DNA of 63,610 nt from an uncultured cyanobacterium. GTDB taxonomy: Bacteria > Cyanobacteriota > Cyanobacteriia > Cyanobacteriales > Geitlerinemataceae. Location: positions 1-63,610 of the forward strand of contig CALCCD010000079.1 of the NCBI GenBank assembly GCA_937899645.1. Direction: 5' to 3'. The position numbers were made by a program, and so were the translations under genes. The notes beneath the pieces are model-generated. The model saw only the letters and a list, made by a program, of their open reading frames with translations. It made no database searches and was not told where the DNA came from. Below, piece after piece: positions 8,478 to 19,543 of the stretch (its first letter is position 1; every line of letters starts with the position of its first letter).

Positions 8478-9128
8478 CTAAGAGCGACTCTCGAAAGTGT
8501 CTTTGATCACCGTCCGTGCCGCGAGGTGATTGCGAGTGGTCGTCAAAATTTCCTCTTCGCGCTCCAGTCGCGCCCGCGTGTTCTGCATCTCCAGAAGGCT
8601 CTGCTGCTCGTCAGCCACGCCGTAGAGGTTGCCCGCCACCCAATAGGACAAATCCGTCGGCGAGTCGGGCAGGTCGTCTGGCATTTCGATCGCCTGACCC
8701 ATCAGCTTCGCAGACAGGCGCACCACATCCTGTAAGACGTCAGTTACGGTCGCGGCCAAGTCGGTCAGATCGCCCTGGACGGGTTCGTCATCGAGCCACT
8801 CGACCAGCCCGACGTAAAACGGCTTTTTGCGAACGTAGTCCAACACGCGAAAGCGCCGCTGGCCGGTCGTCAAAACATTAAGCCGATCGTCCGGCAGGCG
8901 CTGATGCTCTACCACCTCAGCACAACAGCCAATGCTAACTGGCTGCTTGGAGGCCGAATCGCGCATCAAAACGCCAAAGCAGCGATCGCTCTCCAGAATT
9001 GTGTTCACCATCATGCGATAGCGAAACTCAAAAATATGCAGCGGCAGAGGTCTGCCCGGAAACAAGACAACCTCCGGCAGTGGAAACAGGGGCAATTCTC
9101 GAACGGCGATCGAAGAGGGAGCGCTCAT
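8478..9128 (-). CDS. LON substrate-binding domain protein
   Basis: A 216-aa stand-alone LON N-terminal domain: ELPLFPLPEVVLFPGRPLPL (residues 11-30), LHIFEFRYRMMV, FGVLM and GQRRFRVLDY. No AAA+ or protease domain follows, so it is not a Lon protease; it may bind unfolded segments or act as an adaptor. The C-terminal third is helical and Glu/Arg-rich. It follows rpsJ on the same strand after 206 bp. The placement behind the str operon is one I recall from other cyanobacteria. Confidence 0.88.
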   Translation of the reverse strand: MSAPSSIAVRELPLFPLPEVVLFPGRPLPLHIFEFRYRMMVNTILESDRCFGVLMRDSASKQPVSIGCCAEVVEHQRLPDDRLNVLTTGQRRFRVLDYVRKKPFYVGLVEWLDDEPVQGDLTDLAATVTDVLQDVVRLSAKLMGQAIEMPDDLPDSPTDLSYWVAGNLYGVADEQQSLLEMQNTRARLEREEEILTTTRNHLAARTVIKDTFESRS

Positions 9129-9334
9129 TAGCTAGGGAGCTGAATTTGATGTCACGACGGTTTGCCCTTTACTGTAGCGGATTCGAGTTCAGCGTGACGG
9201 TAGCCTTGCAGAAAGTGCCGCATCCTCTCTCTCGGGAACGCAGCACCTCTTCATAGATATTCGATTGTCCGAGGCGACGCACTGCCGCAGCTTCAAAAGC
9301 GCGACCCGCACACGGCAGGCACATTTCGATCGCC

Positions 9335-9652
9335 CTAGAGCTTGACTTCAATATCGACACCGGCGGGCAGGTCGAGCTTCATCAGCGCGTCGATCGTCTT
9401 CGAGGAAGGCTGGTAAATATCGATCAGGCGGCGGTGCGTGCGCGTCTCGAAGTGCTCGCGCGAATCTTTATTAACGTGGGGCGAGCGCAGAACACAGTAG
9501 ATCTTGCGCTTGGTCGGCAGGGGAATCGGGCCGATCGCCGTAGCGCTGGTGCGATTTGCCGTTTCGACGATTTTGTCGCAGGACGTGTCGAGGAGGCGAC
9601 GGTCGAAGGCTTTGAGGCGGATGCGGATTTTTTGCTGCTGAATTGCGGCCAT
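9335..9652 (-). CDS. rpsJ: 30S ribosomal protein S10
   Basis: The 105-aa S10 protein is a component of the 30S head and of transcription antitermination complexes. Family blocks are [34 protein letters not shown], the [17 protein letters not shown] loop and the [11 protein letters not shown] end. Length is normal. It is the last ribosomal gene of this str-type cluster, 107 bp after tuf. Confidence 0.98.
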   Translation of the reverse strand: MAAIQQQKIRIRLKAFDRRLLDTSCDKIVETANRTSATAIGPIPLPTKRKIYCVLRSPHVNKDSREHFETRTHRRLIDIYQPSSKTIDALMKLDLPAGVDIEVKL

Positions 9653-9702
9653 GAGAAGTAGGGCTGAAGAGTGTGAATTAAATTTTCGAGGTTCGGAAGG
9701 CG

Positions 9703-9734
9703 TGCGAGAGAGGCTCGGTGACGCCCCTCTCGCA
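9703..9734 (-). terminator. Hairpin between tuf and rpsJ
   Basis: TGCGAGAG (9703-9710) pairs with CTCTCGCA (9727-9734) with further partial pairing inside. No strong T-run follows on the minus strand, so it may lower read-through from tuf or mark an RNA processing site rather than fully terminate. Confidence 0.4.
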
Positions 9735-9759
9735 GTCTGTCAGTCAGTGCGGTATCAGC

Positions 9760-10989
<1,230 letters not shown>

Positions 10990-11014
10990 TAGTGATGATT
11001 TCCTTTATTCCTGA

Positions 11015-13090
11015 TTATGCGTTCCCTAGGCTTTTCGCGACGATCGTATCGGCGACATTACGCGGAACTTCCTCGTAACTGCTGAACTCCATCGAGAAGA
11101 TGCCTCGGCCTTGAGTTTTAGACCGGATGTCGGTGGCATATCCGAACATCTCTGCCAGAGGAACTTTAGCAGAAACTTTGGACATTCCTCGATCCGTTTC
11201 CTGTCGCTCGATTTGGCCGCGACGGGAGTTGAGGTCGCCGATTACGTTACCGATAAAATCGTCCGGAACCTCGACTTCAACTTGCATCATCGGCTCTAGT
11301 AAAACCGGCGATGCGGCGGTCGCCACTTCTCGAATTGCCATCGACCCGGCGATTTTAAATGCCATCTCGTTGGAATCCACATCGTGGAACGACCCATCGA
11401 CCAACGTCGCTCTAACGTCGATCAGGGGATAGCCTGCTAGAATACCAGATTCGCAAGCCTCTTTCATCCCGTTTGCGGCGGGCTGAATGAATTCCTGGGG
11501 AACTGCGCCGCCGCCGATTTTCGACTCGAACGTAAAGCCCGATTCGGGCTCTCCGGGCTCGAGTTCGATGACGACGTGGCCGTACTGGCCCGTGCCGCCG
11601 TGCTGGCGGATAAATTTGCCCTCGCCTTTCGCCTTGCCGCGAATCGTCTCGCGATAGGCGACTTGCGGATTACCGACGGCAGCTTCGACTTTAAACTCGC
11701 GCAGCATGCGATCGACGAGAATTTCCAGGTGCAGCTCGCCCATCCCGGCAATCACGGTTTGATTGCTGTCGGGATCGACGCTGACTCGGAAGGTTGGATC
11801 TTCTTCGGAGAGCGACTTGAGCGCCTTGCCGAGCTTTTCCATATCCGCCTTGGTGCGCGGCTCGACGGCCACTGAAATGACTGGCTCGGGGATAAACAGC
11901 GACTCGAGGACGATCGGATCGTCTTCGACGCAGACCGTATCGCCCGTGAGCGTTTCGCGGAATCCCAGCACCGCGCCCAGATCGCCCGCGCGCAGCTCGT
12001 CCACTTCGATGCGATCGTCGGCCTTCATGATAATCAGCCGCGAGATGCGCTCCTTCCTGTCCTTGGTGGAGTTGTAGATGTAACTCCCTTTCTCCAGGAC
12101 ACCGGAGTAGACGCGAACGAAAGTCAGACGACCGTAGGGGTCGGACATGACCTTGAAAGCGAGTGCGGAGAGCGGCTCCTCGTCACTGCACGGGCGCGTG
12201 CCGGTTTCGCCACCGGGCAGCTCGCCCTGAATTGCGGGAACTTCCGTGGGGGCGGGCAGATAGTCCACGACGGCATCGAGCAGGAGCTGGACGCCTTTGT
12301 TCTTGAAGGCCGAACCGCAGAGCAGCGGTACGAGAGTCCCTTGCAGCGTGCCCTCGCGAATTTGCCCGACGATCTCGCCTTCGGTCAACGTTTCGCCCGA
12401 CAGGTACTTTTCGAGCAAGTCGTCGTTGGTTTCTGCAACTTTCTCGATTAGTTTTTCTCGGTATTCAGCGACGGTGTCGGCCAGTTCCTCGGGGATCTCG
12501 GTCTCTTCAATATCCGTGCCGAGGTCGTTGCTGTAGATGTACGCCTTCATGCGGACGAGATCGACAATGCCACCGAAATCAACCTCCGAGCCGATCGGGA
12601 TTTGAATTGGCATTGCCGGGGCTTCGAGCCGATCGCAAATCTGCTTATAGACCTTAAAAAAGTCCGCACCGGTACGATCCATCTTATTGACGAAGGCGAT
12701 GCGCGGAACCTGGTAGCGATCGGCCTGACGCCAGACTGTTTCCGATTGGGGCTGAACGCCACCGACCGAGCAAAATACGGCAATCACGCCATCGAGAACG
12801 CGCAGAGAACGCTCGACCTCGATCGTGAAATCTACGTGTCCTGGCGTGTCGATAATATTGACTTGGCAGTCGCGCCATTGCGTGCCGATCGCCGCTGCCG
12901 TAATCGTGATGCCGCGCTCGCGCTCCTGCTCCATCCAGTCCGTGACGGCAGTGCCCTCATGGACTTCGCCGATCTTGTGAACGACACCGGAATAGAACAG
13001 AATCCGCTCTGTCGTTGTCGTTTTTCCCGCGTCAATATGTGCCGCAATGCCAATATTGCGGACGCGGTCTAGTGAAACCGTTCTAGGCAC
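11015..13090 (-). CDS. fusA: Translation elongation factor EF-G
   Basis: The 691-aa translocase GTPase has G1 [19 protein letters not shown] (about 17-35), the switch region [22 protein letters not shown] and [10 protein letters not shown]. Domain IV contains [15 protein letters not shown] and [10 protein letters not shown], and domain V is complete. All residues expected for full function are present and the length is typical of cyanobacterial EF-G. It lies 81 bp after rpsG and 25 bp before tuf. Confidence 0.99.
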   Translation of the reverse strand: MPRTVSLDRVRNIGIAAHIDAGKTTTTERILFYSGVVHKIGEVHEGTAVTDWMEQERERGITITAAAIGTQWRDCQVNIIDTPGHVDFTIEVERSLRVLDGVIAVFCSVGGVQPQSETVWRQADRYQVPRIAFVNKMDRTGADFFKVYKQICDRLEAPAMPIQIPIGSEVDFGGIVDLVRMKAYIYSNDLGTDIEETEIPEELADTVAEYREKLIEKVAETNDDLLEKYLSGETLTEGEIVGQIREGTLQGTLVPLLCGSAFKNKGVQLLLDAVVDYLPAPTEVPAIQGELPGGETGTRPCSDEEPLSALAFKVMSDPYGRLTFVRVYSGVLEKGSYIYNSTKDRKERISRLIIMKADDRIEVDELRAGDLGAVLGFRETLTGDTVCVEDDPIVLESLFIPEPVISVAVEPRTKADMEKLGKALKSLSEEDPTFRVSVDPDSNQTVIAGMGELHLEILVDRMLREFKVEAAVGNPQVAYRETIRGKAKGEGKFIRQHGGTGQYGHVVIELEPGEPESGFTFESKIGGGAVPQEFIQPAANGMKEACESGILAGYPLIDVRATLVDGSFHDVDSNEMAFKIAGSMAIREVATAASPVLLEPMMQVEVEVPDDFIGNVIGDLNSRRGQIERQETDRGMSKVSAKVPLAEMFGYATDIRSKTQGRGIFSMEFSSYEEVPRNVADTIVAKSLGNA

Positions 13091-13171
13091 GGCTAGATCC
13101 TCGGGTCTGGTGACGATCGCAGTTGCAATTCAGGGGCGAGACAGCAGCACCGTCCGCCCCTGCCATCTACC

Positions 13172-13642
13172 TTAATAACGATAGTGGGCGAACGCTTTGT
13201 TAGCTTCGGCCATGCGGTGCGTTTCCTCGCGCTTGCGAATTGCGCTGCCGGTTTCGTTGGCCGCATCCATCAGCTCGTTCGCGAGCTTCATGGCCATCGT
13301 GCGACCGGAGCGTTGGCGAGCCGCCGCGATCAGCCAACGCAGTGCCAGCGCCGTACCGCGCTCGGAGCGCACTTCCATCGGCACCTGATAGGTCGCACCA
13401 CCGACGCGGCGGGCTTTGACTTCCACGAGGGGCGTCGCGTTGCGGATTGCCGTCTCGAACTGTTCGAGGGGCTCTTCGCCGGTACGCTCCTTCATGGCGG
13501 TCATCGCACCGTAGACGATCGACGATGCGAGGGACTTCTTGCCGCTATACATAATGCGGCGGGTCATCATCGTGACCAGACGGCTACCGTAAACGGGGTC
13601 AGCCGGAATCGTACGCTTTTGGGCTTTTTGACGGCGAGACAT
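13172..13642 (-). CDS. rpsG: 30S ribosomal protein S7
   Basis: The 156-aa S7 protein nucleates 30S head assembly. Family blocks are [32 protein letters not shown] at the start, [15 protein letters not shown] in the middle and the [25 protein letters not shown] end. The ATG at 13642 is the standard start. The 315-bp distance from rpsL is long for this gene pair. Confidence 0.98.
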   Translation of the reverse strand: MSRRQKAQKRTIPADPVYGSRLVTMMTRRIMYSGKKSLASSIVYGAMTAMKERTGEEPLEQFETAIRNATPLVEVKARRVGGATYQVPMEVRSERGTALALRWLIAAARQRSGRTMAMKLANELMDAANETGSAIRKREETHRMAEANKAFAHYRY

Positions 13643-13957
13643 AGTGCTTGGAAATTCGCTATTTGCGTGAAGTCATGGGGTAGGACAACCGGGCACGTTC
13701 CGGCGAGGTGGGTCGGGCTCGCGGGCGCTGGGGTCATCGCTGTTGAGAGAATCTAAAGGGGACAGCCGGTATCGTCTGAAGCTCGAACTTCGCATTTGAA
13801 TGCGGGCTCTCTGGCGTCCGAAAACCGCTGGCCGGTGCAGCTTGCCTACCGATCGATGCCTTCAGCATGAAAGTGGAGCGCGAGGCAACACCGCTCTACT
13901 TTCAAGGCTTCTTGAAGTCAACGCCGCACGGAACCGCTTGCGCGACTGCGCTGCGAT
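13643..13957 (-). other. rpsL-rpsG intercistronic region
   Basis: 315 bp without a coding frame. It holds the 13-bp-arm hairpin at 13868-13904. I see no clear promoter motif on the minus strand. Confidence 0.5.
13868..13904 (-). other. Hairpin after rpsL, possible RNA regulatory or processing site
   Basis: TGAAAGTGGAGCG (13868-13880) and CGCTCTACTTTCA (13892-13904) pair with one mismatch around an 11-base loop. No T-run follows, so simple termination is unlikely. It lies 53 bp after the rpsL stop. Confidence 0.5.
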
Positions 13958-14332
13958 TTAGTCCTTAGGACGCTTCGCACCGTATTTCGAGCGTGCTTGG
14001 CGGCGGTCTTTAACGCCAGCTGTATCGAGCGTGCCGCGAACGATGTGATAGCGCACGCCGGGGAGGTCTTTCACACGACCGCCGCGCAGCATGACGACCG
14101 AGTGCTCTTGCAGGTTGTGGCCGATGCCGGGAATGTAGGCAGTGACTTCAAATCCGGAGGTCAGGCGCACGCGAGCAACCTTCCGCAGTGCGGAGTTCGG
14201 CTTTTTCGGGGTGGTCGTGTACACCCGAGTGCAAACGCCGCGACGTTGGGGGCAGCTTTTAAGTGCGGGGGACTTAGTTTTCTTCTGCGCTTTCTGACGC
14301 TCGCTCCGAATGAGCTGCTGGATTGTGGGCAT
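13958..14332 (-). CDS. rpsL: 30S ribosomal protein S12
   Basis: The 124-aa S12 protein of the decoding centre. It starts [19 protein letters not shown] and shows [31 protein letters not shown], the loop [20 protein letters not shown] and [14 protein letters not shown]. The streptomycin-relevant Lys positions (TPKKPN and [10 protein letters not shown]) are in the sensitive form. It is the first gene of the str operon, read from the promoter at 14385-14413. Confidence 0.98.
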   Translation of the reverse strand: MPTIQQLIRSERQKAQKKTKSPALKSCPQRRGVCTRVYTTTPKKPNSALRKVARVRLTSGFEVTAYIPGIGHNLQEHSVVMLRGGRVKDLPGVRYHIVRGTLDTAGVKDRRQARSKYGAKRPKD

Positions 14333-14384
14333 GGGTTAAGACACTTTTAGTCGGCGATGACTACTTTTCAAGAAACAGTCTCTT

Positions 14385-14413
14385 ATCGTAGCGACTCGGA
14401 TCGGGTTCGTCAA
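14385..14413 (-). promoter_or_regulatory. Sigma-70-type promoter of the str operon
   Basis: On the minus strand TTGACG (14413-14408) and TACGAT (14390-14385) are 17 bp apart. The -10 ends 52 bp before the rpsL ATG, giving a leader of about 45 nt. Confidence 0.65.
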
Positions 14414-15665
<1,252 letters not shown>

Positions 15666-15709
15666 CCCGGTTTAACTCGCAACTTCTACGGCAACCACAC
15701 GGCGCGTCT

Positions 15710-16843
15710 ATGGAAACTCGCTCGCGAAAGCGCATCGCTCTGTTCTATCCACTTTTTGCTGGCGGCGGGGCGGAGGCCGTCGCAATCTGGGCGGCGCACG
15801 CTTTGCAGGACGACTACGAGGTGACGATCGCGACGATCGCCCATATCGATATCCAGCACCTCAACCGGATGTACGCCACGAGCGTCGATCCCGATCGCGT
15901 CGCCGTGATGACCCAATTTTCCGAGCGCTGGGCGGGGTTGTTTCGCTACATCCACGGCAACAGCAAAATCGGCGAGAATTTCGTAACGCACCTATTCGTA
16001 CGCTGGTTTAAGACGATTGCCAAGCAGTTTGATGTTTGCATCTCAGGCTATAACGCCGTGGATTTCGGCTGCCCGGGCATTCAATACATACACTGGCACA
16101 ACGTCCTCTTCACTCCCGGTTATTATTGGGTGTCTGACTTTTCGGAAGGCCGCGCCTATCAGAATATTTCCGTTGCGAACTCGCGCTATACCGCCGATAA
16201 GTTCGAGGAGCGCTGCGGCAATCCCGTAGACGTACTCTATCCGCCAGTTCCCGGCGAGGAAGGCATCGAAGTCGTGCCCTGGAACGATCGCCCGGAGTTT
16301 TCGTTTATTTGCAGCGGCCGGATTACCAAACCCAAGACGCCGCACCGGGTTATCGAGCTGCTCGATATCGTTCGCCAGCGAGGCTACAACGTCAAGCTGC
16401 ATCTAACCGGCGGAGGCAGCGGCGTCTATGCCAGCGGTTACGTTCGCAAAGTTCAGAATCTCGCCAAGCGCCACTCGGATTGGGTCACGCTCCACACCGA
16501 CCTGCCTTATGCGAAATACATCGAGCTGCTGCGCCACTGCCGCTACGGGTTCCATATGAAGCCGGAGCCCTTCGGCATCTCGATCGCCGAGATGGTGCAG
16601 ATGGGCCTAATTCCATTCGTGCGCGACTGGGGCGGCCAGCTCGAGATCGTCGGCACCGATCACCCGGAGTTGCTGATCGGCAACGAGCACGAGTTTCCCG
16701 AGCAGATTATCGCCGTTCTCGACGACGCCCAGAAGCAGCGATCGATCCTCCAGTCCCTCGACGATCGCCGGGCGCTATTCGTCCCCGATCGGTTTATCGG
16801 TGGGATGAAGCAAGTGGTAGAGAAACATTTCGCGCTGACGTAG
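15710..16843 (+). CDS. GT4-type glycosyltransferase
   Basis: 377-aa GT-B fold glycosyltransferase. The N-terminal domain begins [20 protein letters not shown], the usual acceptor-domain glycine loop. The C-terminal group-1 domain contains [30 protein letters not shown] and the catalytic EX7E motif in [20 protein letters not shown]. The upstream open frame overlaps the end of hetR, so I start at the ATG 15710 where conservation begins. No signal peptide. Sugar and acceptor are unknown; a role in cell-surface polysaccharide is plausible. The last 50 bp overlap the convergent pdxA. Confidence 0.85.
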   Translation: METRSRKRIALFYPLFAGGGAEAVAIWAAHALQDDYEVTIATIAHIDIQHLNRMYATSVDPDRVAVMTQFSERWAGLFRYIHGNSKIGENFVTHLFVRWFKTIAKQFDVCISGYNAVDFGCPGIQYIHWHNVLFTPGYYWVSDFSEGRAYQNISVANSRYTADKFEERCGNPVDVLYPPVPGEEGIEVVPWNDRPEFSFICSGRITKPKTPHRVIELLDIVRQRGYNVKLHLTGGGSGVYASGYVRKVQNLAKRHSDWVTLHTDLPYAKYIELLRHCRYGFHMKPEPFGISIAEMVQMGLIPFVRDWGGQLEIVGTDHPELLIGNEHEFPEQIIAVLDDAQKQRSILQSLDDRRALFVPDRFIGGMKQVVEKHFALT

Positions 16844-17876
16844 CGGCGCTCGAAGCCCCTGTCGAAGTTGCGGCCATCTCGCGGGCTAGCTCGATCGCGG
16901 CGATCGTGCTGGTCGGGTCGGCGATGCCGCGCCCGGCGATATCGAAAGCCGTGCCGTGGTCGGGGGACGTCCGGATAAAGGGCAGGCCGATCGTTGTATT
17001 CACCGCCAGGTCGAACGCCAGCAGCTTTGTCGGAATCAAGCCTTGATCGTGGTAAAGCGCCAGGTAAAGATCGTGCGCGGTCTTCTCGGCGCTGCGTTGG
17101 CCGAACCAGGCATGACCGGGCTTAACCCAGAGCGTATCTGGCGGCACGAGGCCAGTGAGTTCGGCGGCGGGGTGACGATCGCGCGCTTCCGCTAACCAGC
17201 CATTCAGCCAATCTAGCTCCTCGCGACCGAGCTGGCCGTTTTCGCCGCTGTGGGGGTTGAGGCCAGAGATGGCGATTCGCGGGCGATCGATGCCAAACTG
17301 CCGCTGCAAAGTCTCGATCGCCAGGTCGAGCTTGCGGTGCATCAGCTCGGGGGTCAGTGCTGTCGGCACTTCGGCTAGCGGGATATGGGTCGTGGCCAGC
17401 AGCGTTCGCAGCACCCAGCCGGTGTGGGGCGAACGGGCGACGAACAGCATCCCGAAGCGATCGACCCCGGCGCGTTCGGCCAGCAGCTCGGTTTGGCCGG
17501 GGTAGTGGTGTCCGGCGGCTTTCCAGGCGGTCTTCGAGATTGGCGCAGTGACGACGCCCTGACAAATTCCGTCGAGGCAGAGGTCGATCGCGCGGTTGAG
17601 CGCCGCAAACCCGATCGCACCGCCGAGCGCGCCTTCGACTCCTGGCACGATGTTATCGAGGTCGCTTGCCAAGTCCGGCTCGACCACCTTCAGGGACTCG
17701 AGATCGAGGTCTAGATCGCGCAACTGCTCGGCCGTGCGCTCCAACAGCGAGCGGTCGCCGACGATCGTCACGGCGCTGCGAACCTCGCGATCGAGCGCCG
17801 CCAGGGCTTTGAGAATAACTTCAGGGCCGATTCCAGCGGGATCGCCGATCGAAACTGCGAGCTTTGGGCTGTGCAT
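16794..17876 (-). CDS. pdxA: 4-hydroxythreonine-4-phosphate dehydrogenase
   Basis: PdxA oxidises 4-phosphohydroxy-L-threonine in pyridoxal 5'-phosphate synthesis. The 360-aa product has [20 protein letters not shown] (residues 6-25), [21 protein letters not shown], the metal/substrate segment [15 protein letters not shown] and [43 protein letters not shown]. All catalytic His and Lys positions I know are present. The C-terminus carries about 25 extra Ser/Ala-rich residues after ELAREMA, and this extension is what overlaps the convergent glycosyltransferase gene by 50 bp. Confidence 0.96.
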   Translation of the reverse strand: MHSPKLAVSIGDPAGIGPEVILKALAALDREVRSAVTIVGDRSLLERTAEQLRDLDLDLESLKVVEPDLASDLDNIVPGVEGALGGAIGFAALNRAIDLCLDGICQGVVTAPISKTAWKAAGHHYPGQTELLAERAGVDRFGMLFVARSPHTGWVLRTLLATTHIPLAEVPTALTPELMHRKLDLAIETLQRQFGIDRPRIAISGLNPHSGENGQLGREELDWLNGWLAEARDRHPAAELTGLVPPDTLWVKPGHAWFGQRSAEKTAHDLYLALYHDQGLIPTKLLAFDLAVNTTIGLPFIRTSPDHGTAFDIAGRGIADPTSTIAAIELAREMAATSTGASSAATSARNVSLPLASSHR

Positions 17877-17951
17877 GACAGGACGAAAAAGAGGGCCTCA
17901 TATTGTAGCCGCGCTCTGCCGCGCCCGCGCACAACCCGACTCGGCACAGCT

Positions 17952-17957
17952 TATACT
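17952..17957 (+). promoter_or_regulatory. -10 element upstream of petM
   Basis: TATACT lies 44 bp before the petM ATG in an otherwise GC-rich region. No clear -35 is seen, so this is a partial promoter call. A purine-rich GAGAGAG ribosome site precedes the ATG. Confidence 0.5.
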
Positions 17958-18001
17958 AGGGCATACATTTTCAATCACCAGTTTAAGAGAGAGCAAAATT
18001 C

Positions 18002-18103
18002 ATGGGCGCGGAAATTTTCAGTATCGCCGTTTTGTCTTCAACGCTAATTATGGTCGGCCTCGGCGCTGGCTTCTTGCTCCTGAAGGTGCAAGGTAGCGAA
18101 TAG
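18002..18103 (+). CDS. petM: Cytochrome b6f complex subunit PetM (subunit VII)
   Basis: This 33-residue product has a short N-terminus MGAEIFSIAV, one membrane helix (LIMVGLGAGFLLL) and the conserved end LKVQGSE, matching the single-span PetM subunit of the thylakoid cytochrome b6f complex. GAGAGAG lies 9 bp upstream of the ATG. It stands between divergent pdxA and a rho-independent terminator, so it is monocistronic. Length and C-terminal motif are typical, which makes the call firm despite its size. Confidence 0.93.
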   Translation: MGAEIFSIAVLSSTLIMVGLGAGFLLLKVQGSE

Positions 18104-18164
18104 GCTGGCCGCGAGGCTCCGATCGCGCGAGCCGCTGTGATTAGGGCGATCGCCCCACTCACTT

Positions 18165-18191
18165 GGGGAAGCTTCGGCTTCCCTATTTTTT
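18165..18191 (+). terminator. Rho-independent terminator of petM
   Basis: GGGAAGC, loop TTCG, GCTTCCC, then TATTTTTTTG. A textbook stem-tetraloop-T-run about 60 bp after the petM stop. Its T-run overlaps the stop region of the convergent minus-strand gene. Confidence 0.9.
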
Positions 18192-18797
18192 TGCCCGTAC
18201 TTTGGAATCGAGCCGCTGAAAACCATTGGCAACGCACAAGCCAACCCATCCCGCGATCGCTGCAAAAAACGCGACTGTAAGCTGTCGAGACGCTAATGGA
18301 AACCGCCGCGCACAAACTGCCACGCCCGAACCCGCTAGCCATTCCGGCCAAGCCCGCCGTTCCAGCTCGTCCGACGATCTCGCTGCATTCCACGGCGTGA
18401 GCTGACAGCGCTCCTCTCGCCCGATCGCGAAGGCCGCATAGACCGGATAGTCCTCTCGATAAACCGCGTCATCGCGCAGTGGGCTGTAGTTTTCGTTGAC
18501 GTTGCGATTTACCTTGCGGGTGCGCTGCTCCGTCGCGATCGAGACCTCCAGCAGCGCAAACGAATCGCGACGAAACGGCACGCTGCCATAGAGCCAGACC
18601 GTCCGCGCTTCGCAGTTGGCCGACGCGAAATTTTGAGGGGACGTCGCACGCTCACAGCGGATCTCGGTGGTGCGCGACCCGAAGGTGAGGATCGCGATCG
18701 GCGCGATCGAGACGGCCACCAAATACCCCAAATCCTGTCGCCAGTCGATCGAGTCGAACCGTCTTTTCCGGCGCTTGTGTCGAGATTCGCATGCCAT
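18183..18797 (-). CDS. Two-TM membrane protein of unknown function, downstream of xisI
   Basis: 204 aa from the ATG at 18797, 7 bp after the xisI stop. A basic N-terminus (RHKRRKRRF) precedes TM1 (about residues 24-40, GYLVAVSIAPIAILTFG). A 130-residue loop follows, and a second hydrophobic segment (about 172-192, LTVAFFAAIAGWVGLCV) ends in a basic tail. By the positive-inside rule both termini are cytoplasmic and the loop is outside. The loop holds IRCERA and ANCEAR, a Cys pair pattern I associate with a broad class of cyanobacterial hypothetical membrane proteins. The spacing suggests co-transcription with xisHI and pcrA. No function is recognised. Confidence 0.7.
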   Translation of the reverse strand: MACESRHKRRKRRFDSIDWRQDLGYLVAVSIAPIAILTFGSRTTEIRCERATSPQNFASANCEARTVWLYGSVPFRRDSFALLEVSIATEQRTRKVNRNVNENYSPLRDDAVYREDYPVYAAFAIGREERCQLTPWNAARSSDELERRAWPEWLAGSGVAVCARRFPLASRQLTVAFFAAIAGWVGLCVANGFQRLDSKVRAKK

Positions 18798-18804
18798 CGT
18801 CCCG

Positions 18805-19140
18805 CTACCCGATCGCGAACTCCGTATACTGCCGCATCTCCGGCGGATGAAACCCAAACACCATCGACTGCTTCGAGATGCCCCGCTTCTCTAGCTCGTC
18901 GCCCACCTCGATTTCCGTACCGTTGTGCTGAATCCACACTTTGTCGCCCCGCACCGCAAAGTGCAGCAAACAGCCGTAGACGCGCCGCTCGTTGCTCCAG
19001 CCGGTGTGCATCAACAGGTATGCGCCACGCTCCGAGTCGAAAATCAGCTCCTGGGTGATGCCCTTTCCGGGCGGCAAGTCTTCGGCGACTTCTTGCAGAA
19101 AGGCTTTCAGAATTGCGTCGAAATCTACCACTTCTGCCAT
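18805..19140 (-). CDS. xisI: XisI family protein (fdxN element excision controlling factor)
   Basis: 111-aa XisI family protein (PF08869). Conserved blocks are ELIFDSERGAYLLMHTGW (31-48), RRVYGCLLHF, DKVWIQHNGTE (66-76) and FGFHPPEMRQYTEFAIG. In Anabaena PCC 7120 XisI, with XisH and the XisF recombinase, is needed for fdxN-element excision, but XisHI pairs are scattered widely in cyanobacterial genomes without such elements. Its start overlaps the end of xisH by 16 bp, so translation is coupled. No recombinase or element boundary is seen here. Confidence 0.93.
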   Translation of the reverse strand: MAEVVDFDAILKAFLQEVAEDLPPGKGITQELIFDSERGAYLLMHTGWSNERRVYGCLLHFAVRGDKVWIQHNGTEIEVGDELEKRGISKQSMVFGFHPPEMRQYTEFAIG

Positions 19141-19541
19141 AGGACAATTTCAGGTGACTTTAGCCTGTAAACCAGCAAGTTAACGCGACTGTCTCGCACG
19201 ACAGCTTCCGCAAATGGCGTTGTGAAAAAGTCCTCAAACACCGGCGCGGGCACGGCAAGATAGAGTGTGCGATCCGGGTTGTCTTTCGCAAGCGCGACAC
19301 GATAGCTGGTGTACTGCCCGATCGCGGCGTGGAATTCGTTAACGCTGGACTGCCGCAGGAAACTTTTGATTTCAACCGCGATTTTCTCGCCGTTGCGCTC
19401 GGCAGCGATCGGCCGCTCCGCCGCGAGATCGATGTACAGATCTATTTTGCCCCAGCGCAAATGGAGCGGGTCGTCGGAAATCGACCAGCCGTCGGCTTCG
19501 AGCGCGAGGCGAACCTGTTCGTGGAAGCGATCGCGCGCCAC
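19125..19541 (-). CDS. xisH: XisH family protein, PD-(D/E)XK nuclease-like
   Basis: 138-aa XisH family protein (PF08814). The restriction-endonuclease-like core is visible: GKIDLYIDLAAE (31-42, giving D34/D38 and E42), IAVEIKSF (54-61, giving the E57-x-K59 pair) and a Gln in AAIGQY (Q76). These fit an intact PD-(D/E)XK active site. It starts from GTG at 19541, only 2 bp after the pcrA stop, and overlaps xisI by 16 bp. Nuclease activity is inferred from the fold; the substrate is unknown. Confidence 0.93.
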   Translation of the reverse strand: MARDRFHEQVRLALEADGWSISDDPLHLRWGKIDLYIDLAAERPIAAERNGEKIAVEIKSFLRQSSVNEFHAAIGQYTSYRVALAKDNPDRTLYLAVPAPVFEDFFTTPFAEAVVRDSRVNLLVYRLKSPEIVLWQKW

Positions 19542-19543
19542 AC

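Noticed and set aside
18183..19541. Site-specific excision element around xisHI
   Set aside because: No recombinase, no attachment repeats and no interrupted gene are visible.
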